Origin: CAYPHY01 sp964410625
GTDB lineage: Bacteria > Chloroflexota > Anaerolineae > Promineifilales > Promineifilaceae
DNA length: 64,000 nucleotides
Direction: 5' to 3'
Assembly (NCBI GenBank): GCA_964410625.1
Contig: CAYPHY010000009.1
Coordinates: 1-64,000, forward strand
Positions 7,101-15,440 of the stretch are shown piece after piece. The notes below the pieces were generated by a model. It was not told where the DNA came from and did not search any database. It saw only the letters and a list, made by a program, of their open reading frames with translations. Both the position numbers and the translations under genes were made by a program. Within the stretch, counting starts at the first letter, position 1, and each line of letters starts with the position of its first letter.

Positions 7101-9659
7101 TTGGAAATCGGTACCGTAAACACAATTGATATTAACGACGAGATGCGCAATTCGTACCTCGATTACGCGATGAGCGTGATTGTGGCCCGCGCCTTACCCG
7201 ACGCCCGCGACGGCCTGAAGCCCGTTCACCGGCGTATCCTATATGCGATGCACGACATGGGCATTCGCGCCAACACCCCCCATCGCAAAAGCGCCCGTAT
7301 CGTCGGTGAAGTGCTGGGTAAGTATCACCCGCATGGGGAGTCATCGGTCTATGATTCGGTGGTGCGCATGGCGCAGGACTTTTCCATGCGCTATCCGCTC
7401 GTTGACGGGCAAGGTAACTTTGGCAGCATTGACGGCGACAGCGCGGCCGCTATGCGCTACACCGAAGCGCGTCTGGCAGCCATCGCCAGCGAACTGCTGG
7501 AAGATATTGATAAAGAGACAGTCGAGTTTGGCCCCAACTTTGATGATTCGTTGAGCGAGCCGCTGCTTTTACCGGCTCGTTTGCCCAACTTGCTGCTCAA
7601 TGGCTCGTCGGGTATCGCCGTTGGCATGGCGACCAATATCCCGCCGCACAATCTCAACGAGGTCTGTAGCGCGATCAGCTTCCTGATTGATCGCATGACC
7701 GAAAGCGACGATGAAGAGTTAGATGATGTGTCCCTTGATGAGTTGATGGAGTATGTCAAGGGGCCAGACTTCCCCACAGGCGGGCTGCTCCTCGGTACCG
7801 AGGGGATTCGCAACTATTTCGCGACGGGACGCGGCCGTGTTGTTATGCGCGGCGTGGCGACCATTGAGCCGATCCCCCGCAACCCCGGCCGAATGCAGAT
7901 CAACATCACCGAACTTCCCTATCAGGTCAACAAAGCGTTGCTGATCGAGCGCATCGCCGAACTGGTCAACAAAGGGGTGATCCCCGACATCTCCGACCTA
8001 CGCGACTCCTCCGACCGCAACGGCATGTCTATCGTAGTCGAACTAAAACGCCATACGCAGCCGCGTAAGGTACTTAACCAGCTATACAAGCACACCGCCC
8101 TGCAAACGACCTTTGGCGTGCAGATGTTGGCGCTGGTGGACAAGCAGCCGCGTTTGCTCTCGCTGAAGCGGGCTTTGCAGATTTATATCGAACATCGTGT
8201 ACAGGTCATCACCCGCCGCACGCAATTTGAACTGGATAAGGCGCTGCGCCGCCAGCATATCCTGGAAGGGTTGCTGATTGCTTTGGGTCATCTGGATGAG
8301 GTGATCAACACCATTCGCCAGGCGGCCGATGCCGACACCGCACGGGGCGAACTGATGAGCCGCTTTGGGCTGAGCGAAGTGCAGGCGACGGCTATTCTCG
8401 ATATGCAGCTTCGTCGTCTGGCCGCGTTGGAACGGCAGAAGATCGAGGACGAATACCGCGAAATTACCGAGCATATCGGCTACCTGCGTAGCTTGCTGGC
8501 CGACCGCAAGAAAATCCTGGCGCTGATCAAAGAAGATATGGGCACGCTCCAGGAGAAGTATGGTGATGAGCGTCGCTCGCAAATCATCATGGGGCAGGAT
8601 GGGGATTTGGTGATGGAAGACCTGATCGCCGATGAGGATGTGTTTATCTCCATCACCCGCGTGGGCTATGTGAAGCGTACCCCTGTCTCCGCCTATCGCA
8701 TTCAGGGGCGCGGCGGCAAGGGGTTGCGCGGCATGGGGACACGCGACCAGGATGAATTGGAGCATCTTTTTGCCGCCGGAACCCATAATACATTGCTCTT
8801 TTTCACCGATCAGGGCAAGGTCTATTCCACCAAAGTGTATGAGATTCCAGAGCTGGACCGCACGGCACGAGGCACGTCGCTGATGAATATCCTGCCGCTG
8901 ATGCCGGATGAGAAGGTGACGGCCGCGCTCCCCGTCCACGACTTTGCCGACGCTGAATACCTGACGATGATCACCCGCAAGGGGCGGATCAAGCGCGTCG
9001 AGGTCGGCCTCTTTGAGAATGTGCGGCCGAGTGGCCTGATCGCCATCTCGCTCGATGAAGGGGACAGCCTCGGCTGGGTGAAGATGACGCGCGGCGGCCA
9101 GGACTTGATCCTGGTCAGCGAACAGGGCAAGGGGATTCGCTTTAACGAGGAAGATGTGCGGCCGATGGGCCGGACGGCTGCCGGGGTGAATGCCATACGC
9201 CTCGACGATTGGGACCGCGTCGCCGGGGCCGATGTGGTGTTGCCTGATTGCGACCTGCTGCTGGTCACGGAGCATGGCTTTGGCAAGCGCACGCCGCTGC
9301 GAGAGTATCGCCAACAAGGGCGTTACGGCATGGGCGTGAAGGCGATGACGCTCACCGAGCGCACGGGGCGGATCATCGGGGCACGTGTGGTGACAAAGGG
9401 GGATGAAATCTCGGTGATCTCCGCTGGTGGTATCATCCTACGCACCTCAACCGACCTTGTTTCCCGCCAGGGCCGCGCCTCGCAAGGGGTGCGGATCATG
9501 GACTTGCGCGGCGAGGACACCGTTGTCTCGCTGGCCGTCGTCCGTGAGGGGCAGCTATCCCAGGTGAAAAATGGCAACGGACAGGCTCCACCAGAAGGGG
9601 AAGTGGAGGTAATTAGCAAGAACGGGGATGATGAGACGGCGGTGGTGACGGCCGTTTAA
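7101..9659 (+). CDS. gyrA: DNA gyrase subunit A
   Basis: 852 aa, usual length. It cuts and rejoins DNA in the A2B2 gyrase that introduces negative supercoils using ATP bound by GyrB. The N-terminal winged-helix/tower region has the active-site Tyr120 in AAAMRYTEARL. The quinolone region reads HPHGESSVYD and keeps Ser81 and Asp85, the positions changed in resistant strains of other species. The C-terminal beta-pinwheel begins after about residue 510 and contains the GyrA box QGRGGKG at 535-541, whose second residue is Gly instead of the usual Arg/Lys. The TTG start is supported by GGAGGT 4 nt upstream and by fit to the family N-terminus. No gyrB is nearby. A repeat-derived terminator follows. 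Confidence 0.97.
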   Translation: MEIGTVNTIDINDEMRNSYLDYAMSVIVARALPDARDGLKPVHRRILYAMHDMGIRANTPHRKSARIVGEVLGKYHPHGESSVYDSVVRMAQDFSMRYPLVDGQGNFGSIDGDSAAAMRYTEARLAAIASELLEDIDKETVEFGPNFDDSLSEPLLLPARLPNLLLNGSSGIAVGMATNIPPHNLNEVCSAISFLIDRMTESDDEELDDVSLDELMEYVKGPDFPTGGLLLGTEGIRNYFATGRGRVVMRGVATIEPIPRNPGRMQINITELPYQVNKALLIERIAELVNKGVIPDISDLRDSSDRNGMSIVVELKRHTQPRKVLNQLYKHTALQTTFGVQMLALVDKQPRLLSLKRALQIYIEHRVQVITRRTQFELDKALRRQHILEGLLIALGHLDEVINTIRQAADADTARGELMSRFGLSEVQATAILDMQLRRLAALERQKIEDEYREITEHIGYLRSLLADRKKILALIKEDMGTLQEKYGDERRSQIIMGQDGDLVMEDLIADEDVFISITRVGYVKRTPVSAYRIQGRGGKGLRGMGTRDQDELEHLFAAGTHNTLLFFTDQGKVYSTKVYEIPELDRTARGTSLMNILPLMPDEKVTAALPVHDFADAEYLTMITRKGRIKRVEVGLFENVRPSGLIAISLDEGDSLGWVKMTRGGQDLILVSEQGKGIRFNEEDVRPMGRTAAGVNAIRLDDWDRVAGADVVLPDCDLLLVTEHGFGKRTPLREYRQQGRYGMGVKAMTLTERTGRIIGARVVTKGDEISVISAGGIILRTSTDLVSRQGRASQGVRIMDLRGEDTVVSLAVVREGQLSQVKNGNGQAPPEGEVEVISKNGDDETAVVTAV

Positions 9660-9680
9660 GACGGCCATAGTAGCCTATTT

Positions 9681-9720
9681 AGAAACCCGGTTTTTTTGAA
9701 AAACCGGGTTTCTTTATTAT
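9681..9720 (+). terminator. Rho-independent terminator of gyrA made from the AAACCGGG repeat
   Basis: Perfect 15-bp arms (9681-9695 and 9699-9713) with a 3-nt loop, followed by TTATTAT. It sits between gyrA and a convergent gene and is the same 15-mer family found at 959 and 4129, here serving as a terminator. Confidence 0.75.
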
Positions 9721-9721
9721 A

Positions 9722-10090
9722 TCAAGCAACAGAAAGGGGCGTTGCTTGAATGATGATCAAGGGAATCTGTTCCTCCTGATAGGTGGGATGGTAAGAGGTG
9801 AGACTAATCCATTCATTGAGAGGGAACTGGTCAAGCATTTCTGTAACTTCATCCTGCCATTGAGAGGGCCACGCTTCCATTTCCAGGCGAAAAGCTGGTA
9901 ACCCGAAAACATCTGCCTTTGTCAGATAGGAAAAGTTGTTGAGGATCAGGCTGATCGGCCGACCATTTCCAGCCTGAAAATGCAAAACAATATCAGGTGT
10001 CAGATTAACTGATGCGGTCGCCATTTCATCAGCAAAAAACACTTCAACGATATCAGCGTCTTCGTAATAGGTTGTGCGATAGGGTGTCAT
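9722..10090 (-). CDS. DUF2283-like protein, probable antitoxin-side partner
   Basis: 122 aa. The N-terminus (TTYYEDADIVEVFFAD, then PDIVLHF and GRPISLILNNFSYLT) matches the small alpha/beta DUF2283 type, here with a longer C-terminal tail. The ATG at 10090 is preferred over upstream codons: AGGTGA lies about 9 nt before it and the ATG overlaps the stop of the gene before it (ATGA), showing translational coupling. Families like this often accompany small nuclease-like toxins; that role is inferred from the pairing. Confidence 0.6.
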   Translation of the reverse strand: MTPYRTTYYEDADIVEVFFADEMATASVNLTPDIVLHFQAGNGRPISLILNNFSYLTKADVFGLPAFRLEMEAWPSQWQDEVTEMLDQFPLNEWISLTSYHPTYQEEQIPLIIIQATPLSVA

Positions 10091-10377
10091 TTGCTTGTCA
10101 CCTCGGGCCAGGCTGTTACAACATAGCAATTATCTGGCTGAAATATAACCACGACAGTGATACGATTGTAATAGCCCGGCAAGTTATTATAATGACGGCG
10201 ATAAAAATACTTAAAAGGTTGTAAGGCATCCTGCTGACGGTTGCCCAGACGAATTGTGTCTAACACGTTTTCCAAATGCTCTGCTAATGCGCGATGACCA
10301 GAGATAATGTGCTGCCACCGTTCTTCCGTCATGTATATTTCTCGGCCAACGCGATCTTGAACAGTCCATTTTTTCAC
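10087..10377 (-). CDS. Small RelE/PBECR-like putative toxin nuclease
   Basis: 96 aa. The pattern GREIYMTEERWQHIISGH, AEHLENVLDTI, then YYRRHYNNLPGYYNRITVVV matches small proteins of the barnase-EndoU-colicin/RelE-like group that pair with DUF2283 proteins. The conserved His in ISGH and the YRR segment are candidate catalytic residues. The GTG start has GGAG 6 nt upstream. The gene is first in a two-gene operon with a 4-bp overlap and its own promoter at 10425-10453. Confidence 0.6.
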   Translation of the reverse strand: MKKWTVQDRVGREIYMTEERWQHIISGHRALAEHLENVLDTIRLGNRQQDALQPFKYFYRRHYNNLPGYYNRITVVVIFQPDNCYVVTAWPEVTSK

Positions 10378-10424
10378 CTATTACTCCAGGTTTTACTATA
10401 AGTCAACCAATTCACGGTTTACTA

Positions 10425-10453
10425 AATTATAGGGAGTAGTAAGCAACAAGCAA
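10425..10453 (-). promoter_or_regulatory. Promoter of the toxin-antitoxin-like pair
   Basis: On the minus strand TTGCTT (10448-10453) and TATAAT (10425-10430) are separated by 17 bp. Transcription would start near 10418, about 40 nt before the GTG start. Confidence 0.55.
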
Positions 10454-10489
10454 AGAGATGGTGAAGGCATCTGAAGCGATTGCTGCCAT

Positions 10490-10519
10490 AAAAAAGAGCC
10501 GCCCATGTGGGCGGCTCTT
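10490..10519 (-). terminator. Strong intrinsic terminator on the minus strand
   Basis: A perfect 11-bp stem (AAGAGCCGCCC / GGGCGGCTCTT) with a 4-nt loop is followed on the minus strand by a run of T. No annotated protein gene ends here, so it points to a separate short transcript. Confidence 0.75.
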
Positions 10520-10608
10520 GAATTTTTGGGAGAGCCAGGAACGCCGAAACCTGACTCTCGTTAAAAGGAGGAGAAGAAGAAGAGATTTTTACCCTTCATT
10601 GACGATTC
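10490..10608 (-). ncRNA. Candidate small RNA or amino-acid-type attenuator
   Basis: The unit has a promoter (10615-10642), about 120 nt of transcript, a 10-bp hairpin (10530-10539 with 10550-10559) and the terminator at 10490-10519. A 12-codon frame at 10561-10599 reads MKGKNLFFFSSF and stops just before the first hairpin. The 3' arm of hairpin one (GGCTCT) is complementary to the 5' arm of the terminator (AGAGCC), so the two stems could exclude each other as in attenuators. No Shine-Dalgarno precedes the leader frame, and the downstream genes have their own promoter, so an independent sRNA is equally possible. Confidence 0.4.
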
Positions 10609-10614
10609 TACGAC

Positions 10615-10642
10615 AATATAGCGTCTTTCGCTGTACGCCCAA
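10615..10642 (-). promoter_or_regulatory. Promoter of the candidate small RNA
   Basis: On the minus strand TTGGGC (10637-10642) and TATATT (10615-10620) are 16 bp apart. The predicted start near 10608 lies a few bases before the leader ATG. Confidence 0.4.
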
Positions 10643-10697
10643 CATACGCAAAAACTACGCAAAACCTACGCTTGTGAAATATAACACAAAATATCAA

Positions 10698-10766
10698 TGA
10701 GTAACAGGTGGCAAGTAGCAGGCTGACAGGGAGGAGCAACAGGTGGCAGGTAGTAGGGGGCAGGGG
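10698..10766. repeat. Degenerate CAGGTGG-type heptamer array
   Basis: Units such as CAGGTGG, CAAGTAG, CAGGTAG follow each other with period 7 for about 70 bp, ending right before the promoter box of the next gene. Confidence 0.75.
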
Positions 10767-10772
10767 TAAAAT
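10767..10772 (+). promoter_or_regulatory. Minus-10 box of a leaderless transcript
   Basis: TAAAAT ends 6 nt before the ATG at 10779, the same spacing as at 15441 and 23027. Transcription would start at or next to the start codon, which explains the missing Shine-Dalgarno. No good -35 box is seen. Confidence 0.4.
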
Positions 10773-10778
10773 CAAACC

Positions 10779-13595
10779 ATGAGTCGCCTGACGCGCTACC
10801 ATGCTCTGGGCTTGATGGTACTGTGCCTGCTGATTGCCGCTGTCCTACGCTTACCCAATCTTGAAGCTGTTCCACCAGGAATGCACTATGATGAGGCGGC
10901 CAATGGGGTGTTGGTGGCGGAAATTGCGTTTGAGGGGGAACGGCCGATCTTCATCCCCAGCTATACCGGCAAAGATGTGCTTTTCTTCTATCTGGCGGGC
11001 GGACTAACGCGGCTGGTTGGCAGCTCCATCTTCACCCTGCGCCTGACTTCGGCCTTCGTCGCCCTGCTGACCATTGCCGCAACCTACTGGCTGGGGCGTG
11101 AAATGCTGGCCGACCGGCGCATTGCGTTGTTGGCCGCGGCGCTGTTGGCGGTCAGCTTTTGGCATCTGCTCTTCAGCCGCCTCGGGTTCCGCGTCATCAC
11201 CGAACCGCTGCTACAAGCCCTGACCATTGCCGCTCTCTTTCGTGGCTTACGAGGCAAGCAGTGGCACTGGCTGCTATTGGCCGGACTCTTTTTGGGGCTG
11301 ACGGCTTATACCTATCTCTCGGCGCGGCTTTTTCCGGTGTTGTTGTTGGCGGCCGTCCTGCCGCTTCTCTTTAGTTACGAAAACATGCGTATCCGCTGGC
11401 AGCAATTGCTCTTTGTCGGGCTGGTTGCGCTGCTGATCATCCTCCCCCTCCTTTCCTATTTCCAGGATAATCCCGCTGCTTTTTGGGTACGTATCGGTCA
11501 GGTTGCGCCAGGGCAAAGCGGCACTCTCTCTATCACTGAATCGCTGCTGAAATCGTTGGGGATGTATTTTCTGGTGGGTGATCCATACATTCGCTTTAAC
11601 ATCCCCGAACGGCCGCTCTTCGGCTGGTTTTGGGGCGGGCTGTTGCTGGTTGGTTGGATCATCTGCCTCTTGCGCTATCGCCGCTATCCCTATGATTGGC
11701 AACGATCAGCGTTGGTCTTGCTGCTCCTGGCCCCGCTTGTGATGCTGCTGCCCACTGCACTGGCGGTGAATGAGATCGTCCCCAGCAACTTACGCGCCAT
11801 TGGGGTGATACCCTTTGTTTTTTATCTTCCGGCGATTGGGCTGATCGCCTTGCTGCAAGATTTGGGAAGGCGGTTACACATCCCGCCCTTGACTTCGGCC
11901 GTGCAAATGATCATCCTCTTGCTGCTGATTGGTGGCGGGGCCTATGTCTATCATCTCTACTTCGAGCAGTGGACGACCTCGCCAGAACTGGTCTATGAGG
12001 CGGATGGGGATTTGGCAGCAGCGGCCGACTACCTCGACCAAAGCGACACCACAGGAAAGGCGGTTTATGTCGCGGCCGTCCACTATCGCCATCCAACCCT
12101 GGCCTTTCTCAGCGAGAAATATCCCACGCTGAAGTGGCTGCCGGGGAGCGAGACGCTGGTCTTTCCCGCAACAGGCGAATCACTCTATCTCTATCCCCAC
12201 AATAGCCCTGCGGCAGCGTGGAGCTTGCCTTATTTACAAGCGGGATCATTAGTACATCAGGAAACCGGCGCACAGGGACAACCCCTCTTTGACGTTTATC
12301 AACTCAGCCAGCAACCGGCGCTGGACTTCGCCAACCCGCTCCATGTCAATTTTGGCAATGCCATCACCCTGCTTGGGTACGATCTGCAACCGGCTGCGGC
12401 CGGTGAGTCCCTGTTTGCGTTGCTCTACTGGCGTGTTGAGGCACGGCCGCCCGTCGGCAATGTCACCAACCCTGTACCCTTCATCCATCTGGAGGATAGC
12501 GGGGGCCACCGTTGGAGCCAGGCGGAGATAGGGGCGTATCCGGCCGAACAATGGGAGCCAGGGGAGGTGATTGTGCAGCAGATCGTCGTCCCTGTCCTAC
12601 CGGGGACGCCGCCGGGGGAGTACCGGTTGCGCGTCGGTCTGTTTGATCCCGGCAGCGGTCTACGTCTTTCACGGCTGGACGAGGCGGGACGCTTCCAAGG
12701 GGACAGTTATCCAATTGAAAATGTGACTATCACCGCCGGTGTGCCGCCGGACATCTTGCCCCAGCCACCCTTTCCGGTCAACCAGACGGCCGCCAACGGG
12801 CTGCAACTGTTGGGGTATGAGCGGGGGGCAACGACGGCCGCTACCGGTGATTTCCTCGATGTGGCCTTGTGGTGGTCGGCCGAGCGGCCGTTGCCGCCGC
12901 TGCAACGCCAACTGCTGCTGACCGGCCAGGATGAGCTGCGCGTGCCGTTGGTCGAGGGCGATCCGGCACAAGGGAGCTATCCCTTTGCCGACTGGACAAC
13001 ACCGCAGTTTGTAATTGATCGCCAAACGGTGCAGTTGCCCGATGATCTACCGGCTGGAGCTTACCGGCTGGCCTTACGCCTGGTGGGGGAAGGGGGAGAG
13101 ACGCTTTATGCCGTTGATTTGGGCTTGTTGCGCACGCAGGCGACCGAGCGTGTTTTCACGCGGCCGCCTATCGTCAACCCGCTTGAAGCCAGCTTTGGGG
13201 GGGAGATCACGCTCGTCGGTTACGATCTGACTGCTGCTCCGGCGGATAACCGCCATACGCTCACGCTCATCTGGCAGGCGCAGACACGGCCGAGTCACGC
13301 CTACACCGTCTTTGTCCATCTGCTCCATCCCGATGGCACTTGCTGTGCCTGGCAACAGGATATGATGCCACGCCAAAACAGCTATCCCACCGACCGTTGG
13401 CTGGCGGATGAGGTGGTTAGCGATGTTTACCAGATCGATCTACCGGCCGATTTACCGGCGGGTGAATACCCGTTAGAGGTCGGTCTTTATCTGGCGGAGA
13501 CGGGGCAACGATTGGCGGTGACTCAGAGCGGACAGCCGGATGCAGACGCGGTCTTTTTGCGGCCGTTAGCGGTCGGCCTTGACCAGACGCCTTAG
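10779..13595 (+). CDS. GT-C (PMT/ArnT-like) membrane glycosyltransferase with beta-sandwich tail
   Basis: 938 aa. Residues 5-400 contain about ten membrane segments. The first outer loop holds the acidic motif MHYDEAAN, whose Asp is the expected catalytic residue of GT39/GT83-type enzymes that use polyprenyl-phosphate sugars. After the last membrane segment (about 370-390) and a mixed linker come three extracytoplasmic beta-sandwich repeats (about 510-640, 665-790, 795-930). Each follows the pattern LLGYDL...W...F(I/V)HL...P...W..(G/D)E(V/I)...LP.G(E/A)Y.L.(V/L)GL. Acceptor unknown; a cell-envelope glycan or protein is likely. A second, unrelated GT-C protein at 52042 has the same kind of tail. 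The gene ends 4 bp inside the convergent reductase. Confidence 0.8.
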   Translation: MSRLTRYHALGLMVLCLLIAAVLRLPNLEAVPPGMHYDEAANGVLVAEIAFEGERPIFIPSYTGKDVLFFYLAGGLTRLVGSSIFTLRLTSAFVALLTIAATYWLGREMLADRRIALLAAALLAVSFWHLLFSRLGFRVITEPLLQALTIAALFRGLRGKQWHWLLLAGLFLGLTAYTYLSARLFPVLLLAAVLPLLFSYENMRIRWQQLLFVGLVALLIILPLLSYFQDNPAAFWVRIGQVAPGQSGTLSITESLLKSLGMYFLVGDPYIRFNIPERPLFGWFWGGLLLVGWIICLLRYRRYPYDWQRSALVLLLLAPLVMLLPTALAVNEIVPSNLRAIGVIPFVFYLPAIGLIALLQDLGRRLHIPPLTSAVQMIILLLLIGGGAYVYHLYFEQWTTSPELVYEADGDLAAAADYLDQSDTTGKAVYVAAVHYRHPTLAFLSEKYPTLKWLPGSETLVFPATGESLYLYPHNSPAAAWSLPYLQAGSLVHQETGAQGQPLFDVYQLSQQPALDFANPLHVNFGNAITLLGYDLQPAAAGESLFALLYWRVEARPPVGNVTNPVPFIHLEDSGGHRWSQAEIGAYPAEQWEPGEVIVQQIVVPVLPGTPPGEYRLRVGLFDPGSGLRLSRLDEAGRFQGDSYPIENVTITAGVPPDILPQPPFPVNQTAANGLQLLGYERGATTAATGDFLDVALWWSAERPLPPLQRQLLLTGQDELRVPLVEGDPAQGSYPFADWTTPQFVIDRQTVQLPDDLPAGAYRLALRLVGEGGETLYAVDLGLLRTQATERVFTRPPIVNPLEASFGGEITLVGYDLTAAPADNRHTLTLIWQAQTRPSHAYTVFVHLLHPDGTCCAWQQDMMPRQNSYPTDRWLADEVVSDVYQIDLPADLPAGEYPLEVGLYLAETGQRLAVTQSGQPDADAVFLRPLAVGLDQTP

Positions 13596-14404
13596 GAGCG
13601 GCCAAACAGTTTGGCGACGTACGCCCGTTCATCAGGGCCAAACCAGGGTGGCTTTCCGGCCTGGGCATTTTCGCGCATCCGTTCCGGCCGGGAGGTGGCG
13701 GGGATGGACACATGGCAGCGCGGGTCGCTCAATCCCCACTTCAGCAATACCTGTGCCCAGGTTTGGACGCCAAAGGGGCGCAGCGGTTCCAGATCGGCCG
13801 CCGAGGGTAGGCGGCGCAGCAACCCTCCACCTCCAAACGGCCGCATGATCACCACGCCGAGATTGCGTTCGGCCGCCAGCGGTAAAATCTCTTGCTCCAC
13901 TTCTCGTTCGGCCGGGTTATACGGAATCTGGATGGCGCTGATTCGACCCGTTTCCATCATCCGCCGCAACTCGCCAAAGGCTGACGGGCTATAGTGGGTC
14001 GCGCCAATCGCTCGCACCTGCCCCGTTTGCTGCAACGCTTCTAACTGTACCAGTTGTTCACGCCAGGCGAGAAGGTTGTGGACCTGGTAAAGGTCAACGC
14101 GGCCGCCAAAAAAGCGCAACGCTTGTTCGATCTGTCTCCGCCCACCGCTGCTCGAATTGGCCCATACTTTGGTGGCAACCAGCACTTGATCGCGCCGCCC
14201 CTCCAGCGTTTGACCTAATACGCGCTCCGCTTCGCCATACATTGGCGATGAGTCGAAGAAGTTCGCCCCTTCGCTTAGGGCGACATCCACAATCGCGCGG
14301 GCGTTGGCTTCGGCCGCTTCTCCGCGCACATCAAATGTCTGCCACGTCCCCATGCCGACGACAGGCACTTGTAGGTCTGATTGTCCTAAGCTACGAATTT
14401 CCAT
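13592..14404 (-). CDS. Aldo/keto reductase
   Basis: 270 aa, a full (beta/alpha)8 barrel, slightly shorter than the usual 300 or more. The catalytic tetrad is intact: Asp51 and Tyr56 (FFDSSPMYG), Lys79 (VATKVW) and His109 (YQVHN). It should reduce an aldehyde or ketone with NAD(P)H in the cytosol; the substrate cannot be read from sequence. Start is ATG at 14404. A GATACT box 8 nt upstream suggests another short-leader transcript. Convergent with the glycosyltransferase, overlapping by 4 bp. Confidence 0.85.
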   Translation of the reverse strand: MEIRSLGQSDLQVPVVGMGTWQTFDVRGEAAEANARAIVDVALSEGANFFDSSPMYGEAERVLGQTLEGRRDQVLVATKVWANSSSGGRRQIEQALRFFGGRVDLYQVHNLLAWREQLVQLEALQQTGQVRAIGATHYSPSAFGELRRMMETGRISAIQIPYNPAEREVEQEILPLAAERNLGVVIMRPFGGGGLLRRLPSAADLEPLRPFGVQTWAQVLLKWGLSDPRCHVSIPATSRPERMRENAQAGKPPWFGPDERAYVAKLFGRS

Positions 14405-14470
14405 CTTTGATCAGTATCAGGACTTGCGCAACCAATAACTATTTTCGACCCGAATGGTGCAACTTTTGCG

Positions 14471-14523
14471 CACGAATTTCACGAAAATAGAAGATAAAAA
14501 TTCGTGTTATTCGTGAGATTCAT
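14471..14523. repeat. ATTCGTG-type inverted repeat
   Basis: Arms built from ACGAATTTCACGAA and AATTCGTGTTATTCGTGAGA face each other. Related elements lie at 46190-46262 and about 61988-62025. Confidence 0.65.
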
Positions 14524-14549
14524 GTCAGGCTGTGTAAGCCCTCACTATT

Positions 14550-14936
14550 CTACAGCTCCGTAATCAGCACAGTGTATGAGGGGCCGTTGAGTGTTACTTC
14601 TAGCTGGTTAAGAACGTCACGGCCGATAATCACTTCGTTGTTGTTAACATTGCCGACTACTTCAATCCGCCCTAACGATAATGTGCCTAGTTGCAGAGAA
14701 ACGGGATACATGTAAACGATCTCCCTTTTGCCTGTAGTACCCCGCATCCAGTTTCGCCTGCCTCGCCGAGCCTCTATTTGCTGCAAGTAACGTACAGGTA
14801 CAATTGATGCATCTGCACCTGAATCCACAATTGCCACTAAGTCCAGCGTTGGTGGGGTAAATGCGCGACCAAGACGAAAATCGACCACCGGCATGGCCGG
14901 TTCATAGTCGAGACTGTAATCAAATGTATAAACCAT
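14550..14936 (-). CDS. Retropepsin-like aspartic protease-fold protein
   Basis: 128 aa, one retroviral-type aspartyl domain. The catalytic-type motif is VDSGADASIVP, and a second conserved stretch GRDVLNQLEV takes the place of the Ile-Gly-Arg segment. Such single-domain proteins must dimerise to form an active site. Start ATG is 3 nt after the stop of the gene before it, indicating coupling. The same kind of protein, again behind a small partner, is encoded at 59406-59819. Substrate unknown. Confidence 0.7.
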   Translation of the reverse strand: MVYTFDYSLDYEPAMPVVDFRLGRAFTPPTLDLVAIVDSGADASIVPVRYLQQIEARRGRRNWMRGTTGKREIVYMYPVSLQLGTLSLGRIEVVGNVNNNEVIIGRDVLNQLEVTLNGPSYTVLITEL

Positions 14937-14939
14937 TTC

Positions 14940-15353
14940 TCAGGCAGCCTTGAGTAGTCGAGGGGAGCGAAAGACTAAAGTACGCATTGGTTCTTCTTCA
15001 ACAGTTGCCAGCCATACAAATTCGTCTGGGAATTGTTCATCAATCCGCTTGTAAAGCGCCTCATAGCTTTGGTCGTAATCAATTAACTGGCCTTTGTATA
15101 TAGCAACGTGCATTCCAAGAAAATTTTCTTTTAGCAGCGGATGCATGGCTATATAAGCTTCCATTTCGCGGTCGGCCGCTTCTTCGTCCTCTGTAGATAT
15201 AAGTTCAGTATCAGCCGTTTCCGCATCTAGCGGTAAAGCCTCATCCAGTACGTCGGTAAGCACGTCAGTTACTGGCTGATTACGAGCAAGGGCCAGTTGT
15301 CTAGCACGTTGATAAATCGAATCTGGGATAGCAACATATACATCTTTAATCAT
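14940..15353 (-). CDS. DUF5678-like partner of the retropepsin-like protein
   Basis: 137 aa. The N-terminal 35 residues (MIKDVYVAIPDSIYQRARQL) look like a ribbon-helix-helix-type or dimerisation segment. Residues 85-130 (MHVAIYKGQLIDYD, then DEQFPDEFVWLATV) match the DUF5678 pattern common beside aspartyl protease-like genes. First gene of a two-gene operon, with a TATAAT box at 15382-15387. Possibly a regulator or antitoxin-like partner; that is a guess from the constant pairing. Confidence 0.6.
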   Translation of the reverse strand: MIKDVYVAIPDSIYQRARQLALARNQPVTDVLTDVLDEALPLDAETADTELISTEDEEAADREMEAYIAMHPLLKENFLGMHVAIYKGQLIDYDQSYEALYKRIDEQFPDEFVWLATVEEEPMRTLVFRSPRLLKAA

Positions 15354-15381
15354 AGACCACTCTCTCGCAAGAGAATACTTT

Positions 15382-15387
15382 ATTATA
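15382..15387 (-). promoter_or_regulatory. Minus-10 box for the DUF5678/retropepsin operon
   Basis: TATAAT on the minus strand, 28 nt before the ATG at 15353; the -35 region is weak. Confidence 0.45.
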
Positions 15388-15404
15388 CCTCAAATATGTT
15401 CAAC

Positions 15405-15434
15405 TTGTTACTGGCCGCCAAAGCTGGTTAGAAT
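15405..15434 (+). promoter_or_regulatory. Promoter of mtaB, leaderless type
   Basis: TTGTTA (15405-15410), 18-bp spacer, TAGAAT (15429-15434), then 6 nt to the ATG. The transcript would begin at the start codon. Confidence 0.5.
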
Positions 15435-15440
15435 AGAGCT

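Larger units (their letters stand above)
10378..10778. other. Intergenic region with a toxin-pair promoter, candidate sRNA and a heptamer repeat
   Basis: Holds, in order, the promoter at 10425-10453 (minus), the terminator and candidate RNA at 10490-10608 (minus), its promoter at 10615-10642, and a 7-nt tandem repeat at 10698-10766. No protein gene longer than the 12-codon leader is supported. Confidence 0.65.

Noticed and set aside
8082..9317. 411-codon open frame antisense to gyrA
   Set aside because: It mirrors the codon structure of gyrA, has His/Arg/Gln-rich composition without domains, and gyrA is certain.
10458..10700. 80-codon plus-strand frame over the candidate sRNA
   Set aside because: It would translate the terminator stem, is Arg/Lys-rich by accident and has no ribosome site.
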